NCBI GenBank assembly: GCA_044225825.1
Contig: JBGAIB010000001.1
Span: 496,001 to 560,000, forward strand
Direction: 5' to 3'
DNA length: 64,000 nucleotides
Origin: Bog-950 sp044225825
Lineage (GTDB): Bacteria > Bacteroidota > Bacteroidia > Chitinophagales > LD1
Part shown: positions 1 through 7,215 of the stretch, piece after piece
Position numbering within the stretch: position 1 is the stretch's first letter
How the letters are laid out: each line of letters opens with the position of its first letter
The notes under the pieces: generated by a model
Database searches by the model: none
What the model saw: only the letters and a program-made list of their open reading frames with translations
What the model was told of the DNA's origin: nothing
Program-made: the position numbers and the translations under genes

Positions 1-351
1 TTTTATTACACCTGTTTGCGTGTTTAATACATGCAATGCCTTATCGGTTTGTACCCAAAGCCGGCCGTCCGCTCCCGGCTCTATATCGCTGATAAATTCA
101 CCTGTTAAAGTATGTCCTTCCGTAGCCGGCTGAAACAGGTTGAGCATTGTTTGTCCGTCGTAGCGATACAAACCATTATCGGTACCAATCCATAACAAGC
201 CTGTATTATCCTGGTAAACACAATATACCCGGTTACCCGAGAAGCCTTCTGCCACAGGTATACGGTTCCCGGGTAAATGCAACGCTGTACCGGCCACTGC
301 CTGCAGTGTTGCCATTACCAGTAAACTCCATATAAAACACTTGCTTCTCAT
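1..351 (-). CDS. Two-component regulator propeller protein, N-terminal part
   Basis: The frame is open from the ATG at 349-351 to base 1, so only the first 117 codons are present and the gene continues beyond the left edge. The first 21 or so residues (MRSKCFIWSLLVMATLQAVAG) form a signal peptide. The block GLLWIGTDNGLYRYDG is a classic Reg_prop blade of the two-component regulator propeller, and a second blade-like stretch (DGRLWVQTDKAL) follows. In Bacteroidota such N-terminal periplasmic propellers are usually followed by a YYY domain and either a histidine kinase/hybrid sensor or a LuxR-type output, so this is probably a sensor. The output domain lies outside the window, so its class cannot be decided. 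It is divergent from the repeat protein that starts at 468. Confidence 0.85.
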   Translation of the reverse strand, partial: MRSKCFIWSLLVMATLQAVAGTALHLPGNRIPVAEGFSGNRVYCVYQDNTGLLWIGTDNGLYRYDGQTMLNLFQPATEGHTLTGEFISDIEPGADGRLWVQTDKALHVLNTQTGVIK

Positions 352-467
352 GTTGCTTGTACAACCGAAAATAAAGCTATTACCCTACATGCTACCTGCA
401 TGTTTATGCGGGCAAAACCGCTTTCCGCCTGCTCTACTTTTACAATGTATTCAAAAATCATTAATTA

Positions 468-1268
468 ATGAGCAGACTTATATTACTCCTTTTTTGCACT
501 ACCGCTTCGCTGCTGGTAGTTGCGCAAAATGTGGGCATAGGCACCAACAACCCGCAAACAAAATTAACTGTGGCAGGAGGAATCAGTTCGATGCCGGTAG
601 CCGGCTATCCCGATAGTATGGTTCTAATCCCCTCCAATATATCAGTATATAATCTACTCGCTTCTCCCGCCCACACGAATAACCTCCTGCAACTCGACTC
701 TCCGGCCAACGGTCAATTTTTAACTATTATAAATAGCGATAACGACACGGCATGGCTGGCAGGAATTTCCATTTCTCCTCTCCACTCTGCCGCCTTTGTT
801 TACGCTTCCTCCTCCTGGCATTTAACCGCCCGTAGCGACGAAACCTATGCCGCAGGCGGCAATCTCGATAATGCGTACAACTTTGGCGGTGCCGGCATAG
901 GCCGCATTATCAATGCAAGCAATGGGGCGGTAACTATTCAGGGTACGGATGGATTAGATGTAACCGGTACGCTGGGCGTCGGCGATACCGTTTCTCCAAT
1001 GGCTGGCCCGCGCCTGTTGTTTAACCCCCGCAAGGCAGCCTTCATGGCAGGTAACGATGAATTTGGCTGGTATACCGATTCTGTCATCGGCGAAAACTCA
1101 ATTGCCTTAGGGCATAACGTTCTGGCCTCTGGCAGCAACGCAGTTGCCCTCGGGGCTATCACTACGGCAGGTAACGAGTATGCTACCGCTCTTGGCACCG
1201 GGGCATTCGCTTATGGTAAAACATCCCTGGCCTTTACAGGTGGTATAGCCAATGGAGAAAAAGTATAG
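468..1268 (+). CDS. YadA-head-like repeat surface protein, 5' part (frameshifted)
   Basis: This is the N-terminal part of a large surface protein. Residues 1-20 (MSRLILLLFCTTASLLVVAQ) are a signal peptide. They are followed by NVGIGTNNPQTKLTVAGG, the GxIGT motif common in Bacteroidota tail-fibre-like proteins, and by the first left-handed-helix repeats of the YadA head type (SIALGHNVLASGSNAVALG). The frame ends at a TAG at 1266-1268, directly after a run of five A (1258-1262). One extra A would continue the protein without interruption in the frame of the following fragment (NGEKSIAAQGGTANAFYG), with the repeat pattern intact. The broken state is therefore a single-base indel in a homopolymer, either a real mutation or a sequencing error. 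Intact, the product would be about 1139 residues. Confidence 0.8.
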   Translation: MSRLILLLFCTTASLLVVAQNVGIGTNNPQTKLTVAGGISSMPVAGYPDSMVLIPSNISVYNLLASPAHTNNLLQLDSPANGQFLTIINSDNDTAWLAGISISPLHSAAFVYASSSWHLTARSDETYAAGGNLDNAYNFGGAGIGRIINASNGAVTIQGTDGLDVTGTLGVGDTVSPMAGPRLLFNPRKAAFMAGNDEFGWYTDSVIGENSIALGHNVLASGSNAVALGAITTAGNEYATALGTGAFAYGKTSLAFTGGIANGEKV

Positions 1269-1495
1269 CCGCACAAGGGGGAACCGCAAATGCCTTCTAT
1301 GGCACTGCTATAGGGCTTGGCACCATAGCAAATGGAAATTACTCCACCGTATTTGGCTTTGATGCACAAAGCAATGGCGAGGCTTCCTTTGCCGCCGGGT
1401 TCTCCAGTAATGCTTCCGGCTTCGCCAGTATTGCACTGGGCAATAACGCCAACGCAATTGGTTCACATAGCGTTGGCTTTTCCTTTTCGCATGCT

Positions 1496-3886
1496 GTGGG
1501 CGATGTCTCATTAGCTGCAAGCGGTGCTACCGCAAACGGCCAGGCTTCAATTGCTATGGGTACGGATGCTTACGCCGATGCAGCCAATGGTGTAGCAATC
1601 GGCGCAGGTTCCAGGGCTATCGGTGGTAACGCCATCGCAATCGGTCAATCTACGGCCAATGGCTTATCCAGCATTGCTTTGGGCATGGGCGCAGTTGCCA
1701 ACGGCCAGGGTAGCACCGCCCTGTCATGGGGCCAGGCAAGCGGTTTTAATTCCCTTGCCGCAGCTAATGGTACAAGTTCAGGCGTTTACTCCGTTGCGCT
1801 TGGCAGCGCAACTACAGCCGCCGGAGATTATTCAATAGCACTGGGGTTTAATGCATCGGCGAATGCTCAGGCATCTGTGGCGCTCGGGAACGGTGCAGTA
1901 GCAAGTGCGGATGGTGCTCTGGCTCTTTGTTTGGGCTCCGCTTCGGGATTGCACTCGCTTGCTTTTGGGCAGGATGCAGAAGCAACTAACACCGCAAGTA
2001 TTGCCTTGGGTTATAATGCACAATCCACTGCTCCATTCAGTACCGCTTTTACAAACTGCCAGGCCAATGGGCAATGGGCCTTTGCCGCAGGTAAGTATAG
2101 TATTGCCAATGGTGAAAGTAGTGTTGCAATAGGTATTTCGGCTAATGCCGGTGGAACGAACAGTTTTGCGCTTTCAAATAGCACAGCTTCAGGCAACTCA
2201 TCTTTTGCAGCAGCCGGCGGAACAGCCTCTGATAATATGGCAATAGCGATTGGCACCAATGCTTTAGCATCAAAACCCGGCACAACTGCCATGGGGCCCG
2301 ATACCAAGGCCCAGGGCCTGACTTCAATGGCGCTGGGATCCGGCTCAAAATCCTCAGGCTTTGAAGCAACTGCTATAGGGCACGGCACTGCCACTGCAGA
2401 TTATGCCCTGGCAGTAGGTTTTGGCAGTACTGCATCAAACGCCTATTGTACGGCGGTAGGTTATATCGCTCAGGCAAAAGCCATATATAGTACCGCATTA
2501 ACTAACTCCATTGCAGAAGGTACCACATCATTGGCCGCGGTGGGTGGGCACACCTACGGAGATATGTCTGTAGCCATCGGTGGTGGCACACAGGCAGCTG
2601 GCAGCTTTTCTGTTGCCATAGGGCTCAATGCATCGGCAATTGCATCTGGTTCCATTGCCCTGGGGCCAAACACTGCCGCCCAACCCAATGCTATCTCAAT
2701 AGGTAATTATTGCCTTAGTAGCGGAGTAGGAAGTAATACATTCGGATATGGCCTAACGGCGTCTTCCTTTTACGAAACCGCCCTGGGAACATACAATGAA
2801 GTACTTGGCGGTCATAAATCAAGTTGGGTTGCTACTGAGCCGTTGTTGGTAGTTGGTGGTGGTTCAAACTCCACTACCCGCCAAAACGTTCTTACCATTC
2901 TCAAAAATGGCAATGTCGGAATCGGATCAACCGCACCCGCTGTAAAATTAGAAGTGGCAGGCAAAACCCTTACAACAGATTTTCAAATGACCACTGGTGC
3001 CGGCACAGGTAAAGTGCTCACCAGCGATGCGGCAGGTAATGCCACCTGGCAAACTGTGGCAACTGAAGCAACAACAGCAAGCAACGGTTTAAGCCTTATA
3101 GGTACCGATGTACAACTTGGTGGCACCTTAACGGCCAACACCAATATTGCAAATGCCGGTTACAACCTTAACATTACCGGCACCGGTAATGTAGGTATAG
3201 GTAACAATGCCCCCGATACCAAACTGGTAGTGGGTAGCGGCTCTGTCTCTACCGAACAATCATTAAAAGTAATTTCAGCGGCCGATGCAACTATTAAACT
3301 TATTGCTGATGATGACAACATTACAGAAAGCGATAACCCTTCGCTATTCATTTCGCAAGATGGTGGATTGGTAACCGGCTTGCTTGGTTTCACCGGCAAC
3401 ACAGCTAACATAGAACCCGTAGCCGATGCTGCGTATACCGATGCATTAACCAATACTCTTCTAATCGGAACCCTCACGCAGCACAGCATACAACTTGGCA
3501 CTTACAGCAATGCCCGCCTCACCATCCGCGATAACGGCAATGTAGGTGTCGGCACTAATAATCCCGGGGCGTTGCTCGATGTAAACGGAAACTTTTCCTT
3601 AGGCGCAACAGGTAGTACACTTAATGCCATTATTAAAACTACGGCCACTACAGCTTCGCAGGCTATTGCTGCTAACACTACAGCCGTTCAAACATATGCT
3701 GTAAGTAATGCAGTAACCGGCTCCACAGCTATGGTTTCACCGGCTTCGGCCATCAACGCAGGTCTGGTCATTGCCTGGTGCAGGGTTTCAGCGGCCAACA
3801 CCGTTGAAGTTGCGTATCGCAATACCACCGGTAGCAGCATTACGCTTTCATCAGGTATTACTCTTTATTTAACAACCATACAATAA
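1496..3886 (+). CDS. YadA-head-like repeat surface protein, 3' part
   Basis: This is the continuation of the protein starting at 468. The frame is open from 1262; 1496 is only the first ATG. The first 420 or so residues are tandem 14-residue repeats of the YadA-head/Hep_Hag type (patterns such as SIALGxxAxAxGxxSxAxG), which form a trimeric left-handed beta-roll in known adhesins. They are followed by three GNVGIG-type segments (NGNVGIGSTAPAVKLEVAG, GNVGIGNNAPDTKLVVG, NGNVGVGTNNPGALLDVNG) and a C-terminal domain of about 110 residues ending in LSSGITLYLTTIQ. I see no YadA membrane-anchor barrel and no T9SS sorting domain, so the mode of surface attachment is unclear. A role as fibrous adhesin is inferred from the repeats only. 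Confidence 0.8.
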   Translation: MGDVSLAASGATANGQASIAMGTDAYADAANGVAIGAGSRAIGGNAIAIGQSTANGLSSIALGMGAVANGQGSTALSWGQASGFNSLAAANGTSSGVYSVALGSATTAAGDYSIALGFNASANAQASVALGNGAVASADGALALCLGSASGLHSLAFGQDAEATNTASIALGYNAQSTAPFSTAFTNCQANGQWAFAAGKYSIANGESSVAIGISANAGGTNSFALSNSTASGNSSFAAAGGTASDNMAIAIGTNALASKPGTTAMGPDTKAQGLTSMALGSGSKSSGFEATAIGHGTATADYALAVGFGSTASNAYCTAVGYIAQAKAIYSTALTNSIAEGTTSLAAVGGHTYGDMSVAIGGGTQAAGSFSVAIGLNASAIASGSIALGPNTAAQPNAISIGNYCLSSGVGSNTFGYGLTASSFYETALGTYNEVLGGHKSSWVATEPLLVVGGGSNSTTRQNVLTILKNGNVGIGSTAPAVKLEVAGKTLTTDFQMTTGAGTGKVLTSDAAGNATWQTVATEATTASNGLSLIGTDVQLGGTLTANTNIANAGYNLNITGTGNVGIGNNAPDTKLVVGSGSVSTEQSLKVISAADATIKLIADDDNITESDNPSLFISQDGGLVTGLLGFTGNTANIEPVADAAYTDALTNTLLIGTLTQHSIQLGTYSNARLTIRDNGNVGVGTNNPGALLDVNGNFSLGATGSTLNAIIKTTATTASQAIAANTTAVQTYAVSNAVTGSTAMVSPASAINAGLVIAWCRVSAANTVEVAYRNTTGSSITLSSGITLYLTTIQ

Positions 3887-3932
3887 CGGACACAAACGCA
3901 CGCTTGCAAATGTCAGGATGCCATAATAGTTA

Positions 3933-5540
3933 TTATCGGTCCAACATTATTTTTTGTGTGGCACGCTCATAGCTCGTTTCAATGGTAACAAGATAACCGG
4001 CTGCTTTATCTAACTCCTTTACCTTTGGACGGTACAAATAATCGCCCGACTCCTGCCGGAGATATACCACCTCTTCTACTTTTCGCCCATCCGTGGTATA
4101 CAAATAAATATGCGTATCCGATTGTTTACTTAAGTGATATCTAACAGCAAAGTCTCCCTTGGATGGATTAGGCACTACTTGTAATGCAAGACTTCCATTA
4201 CTCTGTTCATTCAGTTGATGTATGCCAACAGAAGGAGATCGTACCACGTACACCTTCAAAATTCCGCCACTGGCACTACTTTGTGTTCCGGTATTTGTAA
4301 AAAAGATATTTGGAGCGGTACTGCTGATGCCGCCATAGATATAACCTACAAGCATGGTATCTGCAGTTAACTCATCAAGTTTTAACACCCCATTGCCATA
4401 TTCGGCAATACCCTCAACCGGTATAAATTCCGCGCTGGCGCCAAGTAGTCCGGGCATCTCTACAGGCATTTTATATTCAGTCATAACACCCGCTGCATCT
4501 CTGGTAACACGCGCAATGGTTTTCACAAAAGGTACATTATTATCCTGCACTAACACACCCGCACTGTCAAAGTACTGCGCTATTCCGCCAAAAAAAATAG
4601 TGTGCATCTCCTGCGCTGAGGCTGAGTATAGAGGTAATACAGCACAATGGTAATGGTTGTAATACTGCTGAAAATTATTGTTCACGGCGTATCCCGAGCT
4701 ATCAATGTTTACACAGTTTAAAAAAGGAAGATCAACACCTACCTGAAATACCCCCGAGAAGGCAGTTATACCTTCCTGCTGGTTGGGCATAATTTGTGGA
4801 ACTGCATTATAATCCCTTCTGTGCAGATTAACAGCATCCGATATGATTGGTAAATGATTTACAGTTATAATAGTGCCATCATCTTGCAGCGTAAACCTCC
4901 GGATGGCATTGGTATATACCTGCGTATAAGTTGGGTTTCCCATGGGGTTGTAGTTACCATCAAACCTGTTACCTCCAATCAAATAATAGGTACCGCCAAT
5001 GGTTTTTAAATGACCGCCCGTAACACCGAACATGGTATCGGTTAGCTGCCTGAAATAAGGCGCAATCGAGGTTCCGCTAATAACGGCATTTATGGCTCCG
5101 GGTACATCAACTGCCGTAAGATTATTAAATGTCTTTCTGGTACCTGTTGCGCCATTATATCCATAGCCACCTATGATATACAGGTAATTGCCCTGCTGAT
5201 GGAATTGCATGTTGGTTGAGCTTAGTTGCTCCTGGATGCTAACCGGCAAGGTACTTAGAGCTGCACTCCATTTTTGTTGGTTGGCCGGATCAACTATTAC
5301 CACTTGATTGTTGTTCCCGGCAACATCAAAACTTGCAAATGGTTGTCGCCGGTGCAAGCCATCCAATCTTCCACCCACTACTAACCACTTGCCGCCAGAT
5401 TGCCCAAAGGCATAAGCCTGAAGCCCACCCAGGTTGGGCACAGTTAAAGATTCAAGATAAATATCGAAGGGTGCTTGTTGAGCATGGCCTGATAGTATAT
5501 TGGTCAGTAAAACCGTAAACAGAAAAATGCGTTTCAGCAT
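3933..5540 (-). CDS. Kelch-like secreted protein with T9SS type A sorting domain
   Basis: The start at 5540 gives MLKRIFLFTVLLTNILSGHAQQ, a clean signal peptide; an in-frame ATG at 5561 would add seven residues in front. The body has recurring glycine-rich strands (KWLVVGGRLDG, YLYIIGGYGYNG, YYLIGGNRFDGN, HTIFFGGIAQYF, VGYIYGGISS) as in kelch beta-propellers. The last 80 or so residues (LQVVPNPSKGDFAVRYHL onward, ending in KIMLDR) are a T9SS type A sorting domain, so the protein is expected to cross the outer membrane by T9SS and stay on the surface or be released. It reports no visible catalytic motif. It is convergent with the repeat protein that ends at 3886, leaving 46 bp without a clear terminator. 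Confidence 0.85.
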   Translation of the reverse strand: MLKRIFLFTVLLTNILSGHAQQAPFDIYLESLTVPNLGGLQAYAFGQSGGKWLVVGGRLDGLHRRQPFASFDVAGNNNQVVIVDPANQQKWSAALSTLPVSIQEQLSSTNMQFHQQGNYLYIIGGYGYNGATGTRKTFNNLTAVDVPGAINAVISGTSIAPYFRQLTDTMFGVTGGHLKTIGGTYYLIGGNRFDGNYNPMGNPTYTQVYTNAIRRFTLQDDGTIITVNHLPIISDAVNLHRRDYNAVPQIMPNQQEGITAFSGVFQVGVDLPFLNCVNIDSSGYAVNNNFQQYYNHYHCAVLPLYSASAQEMHTIFFGGIAQYFDSAGVLVQDNNVPFVKTIARVTRDAAGVMTEYKMPVEMPGLLGASAEFIPVEGIAEYGNGVLKLDELTADTMLVGYIYGGISSTAPNIFFTNTGTQSSASGGILKVYVVRSPSVGIHQLNEQSNGSLALQVVPNPSKGDFAVRYHLSKQSDTHIYLYTTDGRKVEEVVYLRQESGDYLYRPKVKELDKAAGYLVTIETSYERATQKIMLDR

Positions 5541-5635
5541 ATGCAAAATTTTGAAATCCAATTTTACATATGCCTTTCCTATATTCTTGTAACAAAAGTT
5601 ACAACGGGAGTCCTGTTCAGGTGATTGTGGTAGAC

Positions 5636-6520
5636 CTACTTCCCCGCCTCCAAAAAGCTATTAACCAGCCCAACCGTGTATTGCAGCAAAACACTATCCT
5701 GCGGTGTTGTAATCTCGGCTATATAGTCGCCATGCCCTCCGGGCAGTATGGCAAGCCGCGAATTAGTCAGGTAATTATGCATCTCAACAGCATGCTCAGG
5801 CTTCACCACATCCTTATCGCCTACCAGTATCAAGGCCTCTGCTTTTATGCTCTTTATCTGCGCATCTGTCATTTCCGGAAAGTGCATCATACGGGCAACA
5901 TCCCGCTCATACATGCGGTGCAGGGCGTTGGTATCAGGGTTAATTTTCAGAAAAGCATCTTTATACACCTGCGGCATACCCTCAAACGTTGGCTTGCTCA
6001 TCATAGCCCAAAACCAATCAGGTGCGCCACTCTTCTTATAAAAGGTAGAGGCTACAACAATCTTGTTGCAATGCTCCGGATGGCGCAAAGCAAATTGCAG
6101 GGTTGTGCTGGCGCCATTGCTAAAACCAAACACATCTGCTTTTTCAATGTTCAAATGCTTCAATAAGCCGGCAATGTCATCAGCATCCTGCTCAAAACTT
6201 AAAGGCCGGTCAATATCAGCTGTATGGCCATGCGCCTGCATCTCCACAGCAATTACCATACGGTTCTTTGCCAGCAGCGGCAGTATTCTGCCAAACGTAG
6301 TTTGTATCGTTGAGCCTCCGCCATGTATTAAAACCAGCGGAAAACCATCACCACAAATTTCGTAATACAGCTTTAGCCCGTTAATCTGGGCATAGTCACC
6401 CTGGCAGGGCGGAGTAATGGCTGTTGAGGTATCCTCTTTCTTTATTGCCATAGGTGCGGGTTGGTTGCAACTTATAAAAAGCAGCGCTAACAAGGTTATA
6501 TAAACAGGTAATCGCATCAA
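5636..6520 (-). CDS. Alpha/beta-hydrolase lipoprotein
   Basis: Residues 1-17 end in the lipobox LLFISC, so Cys18 should be lipidated and the enzyme anchored in a membrane facing the periplasm or outside. The alpha/beta-hydrolase fold is visible: the oxyanion-hole region LVLIHGGGS (63-70), the nucleophile elbow GFSNGAS with Ser134, a candidate acid Asp in GDKDVV (235-237) and His263 in GGHGDY. The length (294 residues) suits the family. The substrate cannot be told from sequence; the family includes esterases, haloalkane dehalogenases and C-C hydrolases. The start has two consecutive Met codons, and the second (6517) is equally possible. Confidence 0.85.
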   Translation of the reverse strand: MMRLPVYITLLALLFISCNQPAPMAIKKEDTSTAITPPCQGDYAQINGLKLYYEICGDGFPLVLIHGGGSTIQTTFGRILPLLAKNRMVIAVEMQAHGHTADIDRPLSFEQDADDIAGLLKHLNIEKADVFGFSNGASTTLQFALRHPEHCNKIVVASTFYKKSGAPDWFWAMMSKPTFEGMPQVYKDAFLKINPDTNALHRMYERDVARMMHFPEMTDAQIKSIKAEALILVGDKDVVKPEHAVEMHNYLTNSRLAILPGGHGDYIAEITTPQDSVLLQYTVGLVNSFLEAGK

Positions 6521-6632
6521 TCATAAATATATGCATTCCAGGTCATTTGCGCCACACGGATCACTCTGCTTTGCGGTAGGCAGTGTCAAATTGCCAAACG
6601 AATTGCCCAGTTTGTTAATTATTTAACCTTTT

Positions 6633-6663
6633 TTGAAAATATCAACCTTATATACTATCTTTA
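6633..6663 (+). promoter_or_regulatory. Promoter, Bacteroidota type
   Basis: TTG at 6633-6635, 20 nt, then TATCTTTA at 6656-6663. This matches the Bacteroidota primary sigma consensus (TTG, 17-23 nt, TAnnTTTG) except for the last base. No start codon of a real gene lies close downstream, which suggests a non-coding transcript starting near 6668. Confidence 0.45.
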
Positions 6664-6667
6664 CATG

Positions 6668-6944
6668 CAGATTAACAGCTCTTTGACAAGGCAGTAGCTA
6701 AATAGCACTGCCCCTGCTGAACGTTTATATTTTTCAGGGCTTCATCCTGTTTAAGGGAATAGACGAGGTTTCGGCAGCGCTTATAGTTCAACCTGGCACA
6801 AAACCTTCGGTGGCGTGCGTTGGAAGTACGTACGCACCTTACACAAATTAAGTTTTCCGAAATTTGTGCACGCAAAATCAGCTGCACAAATGTGCACAAA
6901 TGCCAGGAGGGCTAAAGCCTTACCGTCTATTTCTAGCCCTTTTA
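6668..6944 (+). ncRNA. Candidate structured small RNA (about 275 nt)
   Basis: The stretch begins just after a promoter-like element and ends with an inverted repeat (AGGGCTA at 6908-6914, TAGCCCT at 6934-6940) followed by TTTT, as in an intrinsic terminator. Between them are a 9-bp hairpin with one bulge at 6690-6712 (GGCAGT...ACTGCC, inner GCT/AGC), an inverted repeat at 6815-6837 and the palindromic element at 6862-6902. I compared it by eye with the signature sequences of tmRNA, RNase P RNA and SRP RNA and recognised none. The call rests only on promoter plus hairpins plus terminator; the region could also be untranscribed repeat DNA. Confidence 0.3.
6862..6902 (+). repeat. Dispersed palindromic GTGCACAAAT element, copy 1
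   Basis: An arm ATTTGTGCA is followed by a loop around CAAAATCA, then TGCACAAAT, and immediately a further GTGCACAAATG. The two arms form a stem whose top continues as GC/GC (with a bulged C). A second copy in opposite orientation is at 27420-27464. The outer stem and the CAAAATCA loop core are identical, but the two top base pairs of the stem differ (GC/GC here, TT/AA there) while still pairing. The similarity continues to the left as an AT-rich tract (TTAA, T-run, CC). Confidence 0.65.
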
Positions 6945-7156
6945 ACAGCTAAATTCATCATATAGCAGGTTTTATTCTTTGTTATTGAACAAGCAACGTC
7001 AAGAAACAGGGTTAATGTACCGACTGCTCATATCCCGTACCCGCATTTTCGTGTAAAGGAGTGTAAAGTTGCAACCGCCGGCGAACCTCGTTTCCGATAC
7101 CGCAACCCGTAGTTTATAAAGTTTTAAACCCTCTATCCCCATTATAAAATACAAGG

Positions 7157-7187
7157 TTGCAGGGGTATCGCTAAATTAATATCCTTG
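7157..7187 (+). promoter_or_regulatory. Promoter of the SNF2 helicase gene
   Basis: TTG at 7157-7159, 20 nt spacing, TATCCTTG at 7180-7187 (one mismatch to TAnnTTTG). The predicted start of transcription near 7192 leaves a leader of about 24 nt before the ATG at 7216. Confidence 0.55.
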
Positions 7188-7215
7188 CCGCCCCCCAAAA
7201 AGGGCAGCCGCAATT

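Larger units (their letters stand above)
6521..7215. other. 695-bp gene-free region with several structures
   Basis: No convincing protein gene is present. The stretch holds a consensus-like promoter (6633-6663), a hairpin at 6690-6712, a second inverted repeat at 6815-6837 (GTGCGT/ACGCAC), a copy of the GTGCACAAAT palindromic element (6862-6902), a terminator-like hairpin (6908-6944) and the promoter of the SNF2 gene (7157-7187). It separates the divergent hydrolase and SNF2 genes. Each element is described separately. Confidence 0.6.

Noticed and set aside
5570..6365. Open frames on + opposite the hydrolase gene
   Set aside because: Shadow frames of a well supported gene with lipobox and catalytic residues on the other strand.
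6672..6899. 75-codon frame on the minus strand
   Set aside because: Composition unlike a protein, runs through the palindromic element and hairpins, no promoter in front.
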